DNA from: Lithodes maja | Lineage: Eukaryota > Arthropoda > Malacostraca > Decapoda > Lithodidae | Length of the DNA stretch: 64,000 nucleotides | Reading direction: 5' to 3' | NCBI GenBank assembly: GCA_037953745.1 | Contig: JBAKBP010000764.1 | Coordinates: 145,404-209,403 of the forward strand | In this document: piece after piece, positions 33,875 through 44,303 of the stretch | Layout: every line of letters begins with the position of its first letter | Numbering within the stretch: the first letter of the stretch is position 1 | Position numbers and translations under genes: made by a program | The notes under the pieces: model-generated | The model's database searches: none | Seen by the model: the letters and a program-made list of their open reading frames with translations, nothing else | What the model was told of the DNA's origin: nothing

Positions 33875-36359
33875 TTTAATGTCCATAATGTTGAATGGCT
33901 CACTCATTCAGCCAGGACTGATGATGCTGGTCTTGAATGTGAGCTATTTGCAGGCTCATTTAATCTCACTCAACTAGTCAACCAACCCACCCGTGTACCA
34001 GATAATCCTAATCATAATTCCCACCTACTGGACTTATTTTTAACAACCAATTCAGAAAATTATGATGTTACAGTGAGGTCCCCGCTTGGATCTTCTGATC
34101 ACTGTCTGATACAGGCCACCTGTCTATCACCTACCACACCTTCCCACTCTGAACCTGTTTTGGTGACTAAATGGCATTACGATAGGGCAGACTGGGAGGG
34201 TCTTCAAGGTTTCTTTATTGATATTCCCTGGACCTCATTCTTTTCTAATGATGCACACTCCACCTTGAGCCATATACAAGATTTTGTAAACATTGGAATG
34301 AAAACTTTTATTCCTCATCAAAAGTACAGTAAAAGATCTAATTCACCTAAATGGTTTGACCATAATTGTGCTAGAGTAACTGAACAAAAAGCAATAGCCT
34401 ACAATTCATACACAAGATCAAAAACACATGCAGCCTTTAATTACTTTTGAAACATCAGACATCATGCCAAAACTGTATTAAACCTAACTAAATCAAACTT
34501 TCTCCACAAGCAGGCAAATAAACTTCTAAATAATCCAAATGATAAAAAAATATTTTGGTCTACTCTTAACTCATTCAAATCCAACTTCACTACTGCTTCA
34601 TCCATTCCACCATTAAAATCTCCGACTGGCAATCTTGTAAGTGACCCACGAGGTAAAGCTAACCTTCTTGCGGATATTTTCTCCACCAACTCAATCTTAG
34701 ATGAAATAAATCAAGATGTCCCTGTACTTAATTTTAATTCGCCTGAAATTCCCTCACTTAAGATCCACACCAGACATGTCAAAACTATTTTGCAGAATCT
34801 CTCAGTAGATAAGGCTCCTGGTCCAGATGAAATTCCTCCAATAGTTCTTAAGAATTGCTCCTTGGTGCTCGCTCCTGTATTGGCAAAAAATTTCCGTCTG
34901 TGTACTCATACCTCATGCTTCCCAGTACCCTGGAAAGAAGCAAACATCCATCCAGTTCCTAAAAAAGGTGCCTCTTCAGATCCATCAAACTACAGACCAA
35001 TAGCTATAACTTCCACTCTTGGTAAAGTCTTTAAAATTATATTAAGTAATCACATAATTAAGCATCTTGAGAATAATAAATTAATCAGTGATAGGCAATA
35101 TGGTTTTAGACGATGTCGATCAACTGCAGACATTCTTTGCCTTCTTACACATCAAATCAACCAAGCTACAGACCAACATGGTGAAACACATACAATAGCA
35201 CTGGATATATCAAAGGCATTTGATAGAGTCTGGCATCAATCCTTATTGTCGAAGATGTCACACTACGGCCTTGCATCATTAGTTCCACTAATTTCTTCTT
35301 ATCTTCATAACAGAAAACTAAGTGTAATGGTAGATGGCCTTTATTCTCAATTTCACTCAATAAATGCTGGTGTTCCCCAGGGATCAGTTTTGGCCCCAAC
35401 TCTGTTCCTCATTCATATCAATGATCTCATATCTACCACTCATAATCCAATACATTCCTACGCAGATGACTCAACACTCCACAGTTCCTTCACATTTACC
35501 AATTCATTCACCCAACCTGATCTTATAAATTCAAAAATAAACACTGCAATTTCTCTGAACCAGGACCTTTCTAGAATTAATGAATGGGGACAAAAGAATC
35601 TAGTTTCCTTTAATGCACAGAAAACCAAGTACATTCAATTTTCTAACCGACAGAATCTCACTGATTCCCATATATTTTGTAATGATGTAAATATTCCCAC
35701 TTCCCCTAGTATTGACATTCTCGGTGTAACATTAACTACTAACTTGAGCTGGACACATTATGTTAGAAGCATTGCTAAGAATGCCTCTAAACAACTGGGA
35801 CTCCTGTACAGAGTTCGAGAATTCTTCACTGACGAGCAGTTGGCCGTAATATATAAAAGTCATGTGCGTTCTCAGATGGATTACTGTTCACCTCTGTGGG
35901 GTGGAAGTGGAGTGGTTGCATTGAGGCAGTTGGACAAAATTCAAAATAAAGCTATTAGATTAATAAATAACCCTGCAATCACACAGGACCTTCCTACATT
36001 ATCCATACGAAGAAACGTTGCATCCCTTGCATTATTCTACAGATATTTTCACAGCAATTGTTCCGAGGAACTTGCTTCAATTGTGCCGCCTCTCCACATC
36101 TTTCCCCGTAGAACTAGGGCAGCTGAGAGCGCCCATGAATTTACACTTTCTCCTCCACAATGCAGAACTTCTGCTTATCAGAATTCATTTATCCCCAGAG
36201 CTACTACTCTTTGGAATTCACTTCCCTCGAATTGCTTTCCACAAACTTACATCTACAAATGTTTAAATCCAGTTGTTACAAAAATGTTATGAATGGAGGA
36301 TGCCTTTAGGCACATGGACTTTTTTGTTTTATCTGTGTTTTCCTTCCTCCGTTCATTGT

Positions 36360-36406
<47 letters not shown>
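33875..36406 (+). pseudogene. Jockey-like non-LTR retrotransposon (family J2) with poly(A) tail
   Basis: One frame runs from inside the endonuclease (FNVHNVEWL; SSDHCLIQATCL near 34090) through the whole RT to about 36292, with a single in-frame TGA at 34448-34450. RT blocks: DKAPGPDEIPPIVLKN, NYRPIAITSTLGKVFK, DRQYGFRRCRSTADILCLL, IALDISKAFDRVWHQ, NAGVPQGSVLAPTLFLIHIN, SYADDSTLHSS (about 35457) and FNAQKTKYIQFSN. One lost base near 36248 alters the last residues, as shown by the second copy (51552-52731). The 3' UTR ends in about 41 A (36366-36406). TACTAT flanks both sides (33869-33874, 36407-36412), a target-site duplication. 5' truncated. Confidence 0.9.
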
Positions 36407-36409
<3 letters not shown>

Positions 36410-36492
36410 TATACCATGATCACCATTACTACTACTCTACTACTATTATTATTACTCCAGCACCACCCCCATTACTACTACTCTTTCCCCAG

Positions 36493-36660
36493 CCCCCTGT
36501 GGACGTGTACTGCCACGGACGACTCTCCCTCAAGATCCCCCCCAAGGCGGTGTCCATGTTCTCCTACAAGTCCGAACACATTTCCGGCTTCAACATCTAC
36601 CTGCCCGACGGGGAGAATCAGACTATACCCATCCATATGAAGGGCGTATTCGCACAGCAG
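36493..36660 (+). CDS. Exon 3 seen of the LolA-like-domain gene
   Basis: The acceptor CTCTTTCCCCAG precedes 36493 and the donor GTGGGT follows 36660. Length is 168 bp, phase 0 at both ends, so it joins exon 2 and exon 4 in frame. It begins PPVDVYCHGRLSLKIPP and ends IHMKGVFAQQ. PP-x-x-VYC-x-GR is the start of a LolA-like repeat in this arthropod family. Two relic copies of this exon lie upstream at 33699-33827, separated from it by the J2 retrotransposon. Confidence 0.85.
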
Positions 36661-37190
36661 GTGGGTAGCACATTTATACACAGACAGGCACAGCAAACAA
36701 CACAGACCTTCTCCCTACCTGAATGTTTGTCTGTGTTTCTCTAGCTGTGTTTTCTTTGTTATTCTGGTTGTCTCTGTTTCTCATTTTCTTACACTGAAGG
36801 TAGAAGGTACTATCTCTGTTTATACTTACTTATGGCTGTCTATCGAGAGTTTATGACGACTCACATAATCTTAGAAGAGCTCAGTCGTAGTCTACCATCG
36901 TTGACCAGTCATAAGAAAGGTCCTCCTTAACCTCTCACTAATATTTCCCTGACCTCCCTAATATCCGTCTCTTATCTCCCTAGATACCCCTTGACTTTCG
37001 CTAAAACCGTTTCAGAGCAACCAAGCCATTCTCATTTTTACACTGGCTATTATTAGTATATATTAGTAAATTCATAAAAGTTCTGCTGAAGTCAGAAATT
37101 TGGAGAGTGAAATAAAATAGGTTTTACCCCTTGCATACTTATAAGTTCTTTCTAACTTTAATTAAATAATTTAGTATTAACTTTCTCCAG

Positions 37191-37305
37191 GAATGGTACG
37201 ACGATGAGATGAGGGTGACCCGCAAGGACTACCTTCCATTCTTCATCTTCGGCACTGCCAAGCGCTTCGAGAACTATACTATGAAGATACACGAGTTCAA
37301 CCAAG
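37191..37305 (+). CDS. Exon 4 seen of the LolA-like-domain gene
   Basis: The acceptor TTTCTCCAG lies before 37191 and the donor GTATGT after 37305. The exon has 115 bp, entering in phase 0 and leaving after 1 base. It encodes EWYDDEMRVTRKDYLP, then FENYTMKIHEFNQ. The EWYD ... R-x-DY ... IH-x-F blocks are typical of this repeat. The reading frame stays open for 44 codons past the donor, which is why simple ORF calling overextends it. Confidence 0.85.
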
Positions 37306-37522
37306 GTATGTACAGTTGGCTAATTTTGCCATATGTTGGTATAATTAAGTTCACTTCATACTCTACAGCAAAGATGTTCAGCAAACGTTTCAGCACCTGT
37401 CTTCCAACATTCCCAATCAAATGCAGGCATTTATAATGGACCCATCACCGAATAAACTTTCTAAACAAATGTCTAATAAAGGTCTCATAGTATATTACCC
37501 ACCTTTTGTATACTAACTTTAG

Positions 37523-37975
37523 GATCGAGCAAACCACATCTGGCCACGAGTCAGTTTTTTATCGAACCGGATTCTGTGAAGTAGCTAGCACAAACCCTAT
37601 CTTCAAAAAATCCCGTTCAAACAAATGAATTCAAAGACATTCATTCTAACACCACCTTAGGGCTGAGTTACCAAATTCAGCCCACATCAGCTTCTGCAGC
37701 GTCAGAATTATTTAACATTTAACTAATTCGTTGAAAATGAAGGTGGATCCTGATGGCTACATACATATTTCTAGTCCCTGGAATTTTGAAGACTGAGCAA
37801 CCACATCTAAAACCAATTGTACATAAATTATAGCTATTTTGTCAAATATTTCCACTCTGGCAATCTTAATTTTGTTACCTACTGCCTAACACCACCCTTC
37901 TAATAGCTCTCAAACACCACCTGGCACCAGGGAAGTTACTATAGCATCGGTATCATGGAGACCAGCTCATACTAA
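37523..37975 (+). pseudogene. Three relic copies of exon 5 in intron 4
   Basis: 37523-37580: ACCACATCTGGCCACGAGTC against ACCACATCCGGCCACGCGTC in exon 5. 37661-37793: a nearly full-length copy with its AG acceptor; read in frame at its end it gives VDPDGYIHISSPWNFED and a stop, against VGPDGSVHISSPWNFEDM. It has lost frame in the middle and lacks the donor. 37913-37975: a weaker copy, WHQGSYYSIGIMET-like, against RPRVNFCRIGIIEN. All lie in the same orientation as the live exon. Confidence 0.75.
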
Positions 37976-38099
37976 CACCTGGCTTCTTCAATTAAAATAC
38001 AAACACTTCCAATATAACTTTTATCTTCTAACCCAGCCATTTTTAAACTTATTTTGTAACATGTTTGTTTTTACAACTCTCATTCTATCACTACATCAG

Positions 38100-38263
38100 G
38101 CCTGAGCTACCACATCCGGCCACGCGTCAACTTCTGCCGCATCGGAATAATTGAGAATATTACCAACTGGGGGGACGTAGAGGTGGGCCCCGACGGCTCA
38201 GTCCACATCTCCAGCCCTTGGAACTTTGAGGACATGGACGAAGAACTGCAGTACAATGGACGC
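38100..38263 (+). CDS. Exon 5 seen of the LolA-like-domain gene
   Basis: The acceptor CTACATCAG precedes 38100 and the donor GTACGT follows 38263. Its 164 bp are entered after 1 base (the split codon gives Gly) and left in phase 0. It encodes LSYHIRPRVNFCRIGIIEN, then VEVGPDGSVHISSPWNFED and ELQYNGR. The Cys in NFC and the YNGR end match the repeat family. Relic copies stand upstream in the same intron. Confidence 0.85.
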
Positions 38264-38619
38264 GTACGTTTTGCCTGTACAGTTGCTGCCAGATACTACC
38301 GCTACAGTTACTGTCATAGGTCACATAACACATCAATCGACGTCTCTTACTATTCTTGTATATTCCTGTATGTACATGCAGAGACACATTAATGTAGCTA
38401 ATTGCTTTAAGGTATTTAGTGTCATGAATCAGAAAAAGGAGAAAATATTGCCAAATATAATGACTTAAACTAATTTTGAATGTCATCAATACCTGCAAAT
38501 GACTCCAGCTCCATCGAAATTAGTTAGTTAATATTTGGAAATCAAGACAAAATCAAATTAGTAAGCCGCCAGACGATTTATTGACTATACTGAACTAATT
38601 AATATTATCCCTGGAATAG

Positions 38620-38715
38620 CACTGGGAGAGAGGGATGCAGGCGGACGTGTGGGTTGGAATCAAGAAGAACCCGGTACTGAAGCTCAACGAAACCTACGTC
38701 TGGTACTTCGCCTCA
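38620..38715 (+). CDS. Exon 6 seen of the LolA-like-domain gene
   Basis: The acceptor AATAG lies before 38620 and the donor GTGAGT after 38715. The 96 bp are phase 0 at both ends. It encodes HWERGMQADVWVGIKKN and NETYVWYFAS, the counterpart of RCRGLDCHVYTTC ... YTYYWS in exon 1. The next exon should begin a PEW-like segment as exon 2 does. I found none in the remaining 25 kb, so the gene either continues past a very long intron or is broken here. Confidence 0.85.
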
Positions 38716-39021
38716 GTGAGTACATTTGGTCTTAGTACTGATTATAAACACAGATATGAACTACTGTGAAAATATAACCTACACCACATTATCGTAAGCA
38801 GAACAAGTGCATGAATCGGCTTTTTCCATTAGTTTCCTGTTTTCACATAGAAAAAAAGTGTGAAAGTACAAAAGCATACTATTTCTCTCTTGGTATCGAA
38901 GCCAAGACCAGCAGGATGCTAAAATATAGTCCTAAAACACTTTATTAAGGGGAAATGGTTAACATTTTGAGCGATTTTTGCAGGTATTCGTTATTTTTCT
39001 AGTTTCCTCCCTAGACCTCCA

Positions 39022-39275
39022 TCAAATTAAAAAAAAAATATCCATTAGATCCCCCTTCTAGATTAATTTGTACATTTTTCGGTCGTTCTTCCAACCTTAC
39101 AGGCTCACTATCGTTCGCCAGGAAAAAAATCGACACCTAAGTAGCACGAAAGGTCTAAATATTGACGAAGAAATGGGGCGAAAGGTCTTAAAATCGAATA
39201 ACTAATGGGACAAGGATCTTAACATCTGAAAACTAATGGGGCTAAACATGAGGGAGAAAATGGTCCAGAAAACCG
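39022..39275 (-). repeat. Modular dispersed repeat, copy 2
   Basis: On the minus strand: TTAGCCCCATTAGTT, three spaced modules containing TTAAGACCTTTCG-like sequence, then TTAGGTGTCGA, CCTGGCGAACGATAGTGAGCC, GAAAAATGTACAAATT and AGAAGGGGGATC. It is one of the more complete copies. Confidence 0.75.
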
Positions 39276-39504
39276 GCCCATCCCCCCTTAACTACTTCAT
39301 CACTTTTACTTCTATACTCTATGTACAGTATACTCGTCTGGTGGTAACTTCAAAAGTTGCCACCGGTCTTTATAGTGTTCATTATGCTAGATTCTTATTA
39401 AGGTTACAACAAATCCTTCTTAACCATAATACAATTAATCATCTAGTTGTCGCTGGAATTAAGGGGGCACTTGTTGTTTTTTTTCTCTTTCTCTTTTATG
39501 TATC

Positions 39505-39765
39505 CATTCGGGCCCATTCAGACAACTGTTTTAAGATGTTTATCCCCATCCAGGTGTCGATTTCTTCCTGGCGAGCGATAGCGAGCCAGCATTGTATGGA
39601 GAAATTCGGCTTTGCCGGTGACATTTTTCTATCGAAAAATGTACAAATTTAGCTTGCTGTCAAAACAAATATATATATAAGCTGGCTCGCTACCGCTCGC
39701 CAGGAAAACATTGACACCCGGATGGGGGTAAACGTCTTAAACAGTAGGCTGAATGGAGCCGAATG
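39505..39765. repeat. Modular dispersed repeat, two copies in inverted orientation
   Basis: 39505-39590 (plus strand: GGTGTCGA ... CCTGGCGAGCGATAGCGAGCC) and 39683-39765 (reverse: GGCTCGCTACCGCTCGCCAGG) are inverted copies with a spacer of about 95 bp that contains ACATTTTTCTATCGAAAAAT. Confidence 0.75.
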
Positions 39766-39859
39766 GATACAAACCAAAGAGAGAGGGAGAGAAAGAGAAA
39801 CAAAAGCGAGGTGGGCTCCCTTAATGAATTGCGTCGATCACCAGGATTAAGAGGAATGC

Positions 39860-40810
39860 AGTTGTGGTGTTGTGGGCTAGGCCTTACTTGTCAGTTGTGA
39901 TGTTGTGGGCTAGGCCATACTTGTCAGTTGTGGTGTTGTGGGCTAGGCCTTACTTGTCAGTTGTGGTGTTGTGGGCTAGGCCTTACTTGTCAGTTGTGGT
40001 GTTGTGGGCTAGGCCTTACTTGTCAGTTGTGGTGTTGTGGGCTAGGCCTTACTTGTCAGTTGTGGTGTTGTGGGCTAGGCCTTACTTGTCAGTTGTGGTG
40101 TTGTGGGCTAGGCCATACTTGTCAGTTGTGGTGTTGTGGGCTAGGCCTTACTTGTCAGTTGTGGTGTTGTGGGCTAGGACTTACTTGTCAGTTGTGGTGT
40201 TGTGGGCTAGGCCTTACTTGTCAGTTGTGGTGTTGTGGGCTAGGCCTTACTTGTCAGTTGTGGTGTTGTGGGCTAGGCCATACTTGTCAGTTGTGGTGTT
40301 GTGGGCTAGGCCTTACTTGTCAGTTGTGGTGTTGTGGGCTAGGCCTTACTTGTCAGTTGTGGTGTTGTGGGCTAGGCCTTACTTGTCAGTTGTGGTGTTG
40401 TGGGCTAGGCCTTACTTGTCAGTTGTGGTGTTGTGGGCTAGGCCATACTTGTCAGTTGTGGTGTTGTGGGCTAGGCCTTACTTGTCAGTTGTGGTGTTGT
40501 GGGCTAGGCCTTACTTGTCAGTTGTGGTGTTGTGGGCTAGGCCTTACTTGTCAGTTGTGGTGTTGTGGGCTAGGCCTTACTTGTCAGTTGTGGTGTTGTG
40601 GGCTAGGCCTTACTTGTCAGTTGTGGTGTTGTGGGCTATGCCTTACTTGTCAGTTGTGGTGTTGTGGGCTAGGCCTTACTTGTCAGTTGTGGTGTTGTGG
40701 GCTAGGCCTTACTTGTCAGTTGTGGTGTTGTGGGCTAGGCCTTACTTGTCAGTTGTAGTGTTGTGGGCTAGGCCTTACTTGTCAGTTGTGGTGTTGTGGG
40801 CTAGGCCTTA
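39860..40810. repeat. 33-bp minisatellite, left part (about 29 copies)
   Basis: The unit is 33 bp, with core GTTGTGGGCTAGGCCTTACT followed by TGTCAGTTGTGGT. Copies are almost identical; the main variant changes CCTTACT to CCATACT. Because 33 is a multiple of 3, two frames stay open for 276 and 332 codons, which is an effect of the repeat. The array is interrupted at 40810 by the Gypsy insertion and continues at 48584. Confidence 0.95.
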
Positions 40811-42596
40811 TGTTACGACTGGGGTTCAAATATATCAGGGCTCTTATTCATTGGAAGAGTAATGGCATAAATGCTACAACGGAAAGCGCTAGATCCAACC
40901 TCTGATGTATATTACCAGTGAACAAAGAACACAAATACTCTACAGAGTTCTATATGCAATAATAGGCTATCAAACTCTCAATAAATGTGCGTCTACTCTA
41001 GGCTTAATGTTATGTGAAAACAGCCTATTACTACCTATAACCGAAGGTGCTTGGTCATGGTATGCAAAGTAAGGTGGTAAGAGAAGTTACAGCTTACGTT
41101 ACTTTAATCAATAAATGTCAGGCACTCCTGCATGAAAGAAAGTGCACTAAAGTCCTTCAACACTAACAAGGAATCTTCTTTAAATGTTAGATGCTATAAA
41201 GATGCTCGTATCGGAAATGGAACCCAAAAAGGCAGGCAGCGGAACAATGCTCGTGCAGGCTATGCACACAAAAAGGCAGAATATATAATGCCGTCGGAGC
41301 CAAGAATATTCTAAACACTACAACAATAATAATAATCGCCACGACAATGCAGTATTCCTATCAACAAAAAGAGCCTAAGTCGTTTGTGTCTCAATACATC
41401 AAACTAGGCTGCGAAATGCTTGTGTAATCATAAACGGGTATACATAAAAAGAGTAATTGGTTTAATATACTTAATGTCTACTGTGACTGACAAAGTCTAG
41501 CTAGAGTCAATGATACGAGATACTGGTGCGCATGGCATGCCGCATAGCCTAGTGCAAATCTCAAGTCTGTGCGCTAAATATTACGTTATAGGGAAGGGTA
41601 GCTCTCTTGAGAAACCTTAATACCGAAGTATTAAGCGTTCTCCTGGCGTACCTCAAAGACAAACAACGAGCTTAGAACAGTGCAGAATGGTATAGGCAAA
41701 AAGCCCTCATTCGTGCATCCTCTCAATGGCACACAGACTAGAATTTACTCAATCAACTCCAGTTCTCAGGTATGTCGTGCAGCTTTTAACTAAAGCCAGC
41801 ACTCATAGGAAACAATACCTTATAATATCAGACTCCTAGTCTAGCATTATCTAATCCAGCAGAACACTAATAATTATAGGAAGCGGCAATATGAAAGCCA
41901 ACCAATGCTTCGTGATCCACTTATCTTAACAACTAACATACATGGGTTATATCAGACCTTAACGCACAATACAACTGGCCAGCATGAAGCTGATTTTGCA
42001 GAGTTAACCAGAGGGGGTATAATATTAATAAAAAGGTGGTGAAAGATATGAAAAAGAGAGAGGTAGGCAGAGGAAAAGATTCTCAGGTGCGGAGCGGGGG
42101 ACAGGTAGCAAGGGAAAAAGATGGATGTGTTCTAGAAACCAGATCTGAGGGAGAGAGTGGCGAGGAACTGTATATATACTCGCACTAGCTCGAGGCGCGT
42201 GGGAAAAAAGCGGTTACAAGTCCTCTAGCCACTAGCAAGGGAGCTAGCAGCATGGTAAGGACCTCTCTCCACCAACCCCCACGAGGCAGCCAGCCGTGAC
42301 GTCATCGAGCGGGACGAAAACACTGCGCGCTCCCTCTCACTCTGTTCTACTCTCTCTCTCTCTCCCAGATCCCAACATTACTAGTTAATGATAAAACATA
42401 TACTTTACAATTAAATATATAAAGCCTTGACATGGGTGAAAACAAAGAGCCTTTCTGGACTGCCCATGACACAAGCTTTCATATGAAATAAAGCACACTC
42501 TAATACATAAACTGTAGCCCCATCCACTGCCCTGGCGATCCTAGCGACTCACTGTAGGACAAGCCATGCGGTTCTAACGGAGTGGTTAACGTCACA
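40811..42596 (-). repeat. Gypsy G1 3' LTR
   Basis: 1786 bp, reversed. It contains a TGACGTCA site at 42298-42305 and a TATATATA box at about 42171-42178, and ends TGTGAC/TAACA. A 60-codon open frame near 41132 lies in the LTR and is not a gene. Confidence 0.93.
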
Positions 42597-43069
42597 CCCC
42601 CCCCAAGATTTTTCTCAGAGGCCCCAAGGCTCACAAAAATCTGATGGTTAGAACCCATGCTATATCTCCACTTCCCATCACCCAGCGGCAGTAAAATCTC
42701 TGGCACAGTTCTTCAACAAAACATTTTTCAAAATTATAACCCTCCCCAACATCATAGGTTAAATTATATGTAGTTATGCTCCTCAAGAGCGAGCTTCTCT
42801 AGCCCAGCATTCTGAGAGGAGTGCAACTCAGAATTACTGCTATAACATACTAAACAAATCAACTATCAAAGAAAGAGTTTTTATTTGATTTTTATGTTTA
42901 TAATTTGTTTATTTCGGCTGCACTATAGGGGCAAGCCTAGTTTTTTCTTCTATACCAAACGCTCAACTCCTGCTTTACGACCCAATACGCTGGGCTACAA
43001 CCGCGAGCCAACAAGCACCAAGCGCAAAATACTATCCAAACTAAAGCAGGAGGCTACCCGTGTGTCAAT

Positions 43070-44303
43070 CTACCCAGGATCATATACCCTTGAACGACCA
43101 TCTGCAACCACGTTGTCACAACCGGCAATATGGCGTATGTCCAGGTTATATACCAATAACCTTAGTGACCACCTGGTCAGCCTCATATTCCGATTGTGAA
43201 ACTGGTCCAAGAACTTGAGAGGGTGATGATCTGGGTAAATTACAACGACCGGACCATAGGCTGGAACATAGACCTCGAAATGCCCCAGCGCAAGCACAAC
43301 CGCCAGCAGCTCCTCCTCGACAACAGAGCAGCTCCCCTGGGCCGAATTGTACTTCTCCAAGCAGAAACTAACAGGATGCTCCAGCCCATCATCGTCCCTT
43401 TCCACAAGGACGGCACCAGCCCCCACACCACTAGCCTCCGTTGCTAGTTGGAAAGGTAGGCTAAAGTCAGGGGCCCTGAGGATCGGGTGAGTGCACAACA
43501 GGTGTTTTACTTCTCTAAACACCTTCTCACACTCAGGCGCCCATTTGAACTTCTTATCCTTCCAGTTATCCTCCACCTGAGCTTGACTGTCCCATTCTCC
43601 TTCTCCACCTTGACTGCTAAACGTCATCAGAGGCACAGTGAGAGGCTCAGGGGGGTGTCTCCCATACTCCTTCATGGGATTAACGTGACATAACTGATTT
43701 CGCTTCCGTCTGTCTGGAGTGGCTACCAAGTAATCCAGGTCTGATAGCTCCTCCACCACCCTATAAGGACCAGCGTACTTTGCGGATAAGGGGTGACCTA
43801 CAAGGGGCAGTAGAATCAACACCTCCTGACCCACGTGAAACTCCCTGAGTTCAACCTTGAGGTCGTACCTGTCCTTCCTGAGGGCCTGAGAGCTAGTCAA
43901 ATTACGGCCAGCTAACTCCAGACTGCGCAACATCCGTTCTCGACTGTTGAGGACACACTTGAGCATAGAACAAGGTTTTTCTGCGCCCTCCCATACTTCT
44001 TCAACCATATGGAGAGGCCCTCTGACACGGTGTCCAAAGACGGGCTCATTAGGACTGAATCCCAAACTCTCCCCAGGTACCTCACGTACAGCAAACAAAA
44101 CACATGGCAGGCCAAGATCCCAATCCTTCCCACTCTCAAAGCAACAACAACAAAGCACAGATTTCAAGGCTGAGTGCCATCGCTCTAACACACCCTGGCT
44201 CTCCGGATGATACGCAGATGACACAACCCCAACAATCCCATGCTGCGGCATTGCTTGGACAAAGAGGCTAGAAGTGAAGTTGGGTCCCTGGACTGACTGA
44301 ATC
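43070..44303 (-). pseudogene. Gypsy G1 integrase C-terminal part fused to RNase H
   Basis: The minus frame from about 44303 gives the integrase core from its second half: SSAYHPESQGVLERWHSALK (carrying the expected Glu), FSPNEPVFGHRVRGPLH, then the C-terminal domain (LPLVGHPLSAKYAGPYRVVE). It runs straight into KWAPECEKVFREVKHLLCTH and LATEASGVGAGAVL, the end of RT and the start of RNase H, then VVEEELLAVVLAL, PDHHPLKFL and VVADGRSR, stop at 43070. The RNase H entry motif is TEAS where families usually have TDAS, so the first Asp is changed to Glu. The palm and fingers of RT and the N-terminal integrase zinc domain are absent. Confidence 0.85.

Larger units (their letters stand above)
38716..39859. 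other. Intron 6 start with two blocks of the modular repeat
   Basis: Only the modular dispersed repeat copies (39022-39275 and 39505-39765) are recognised. An open frame of 138 codons at 39236-39652 runs through these repeats and is not a gene. Confidence 0.6.

Noticed and set aside
39864..40862. A 332-codon repeat protein (11-residue period, LWARPYLSVVV) and a second overlapping 276-codon frame
   Set aside because: It is a 33-bp minisatellite. A unit length divisible by 3 keeps frames open without selection, and two frames are open at once. There is no plausible promoter or start.
41132..41314. A 60-codon gene present twice (also at 47114-47296)
   Set aside because: Both copies lie at the same place in the two LTRs of one Gypsy element, so identity reflects the LTR and not coding selection.
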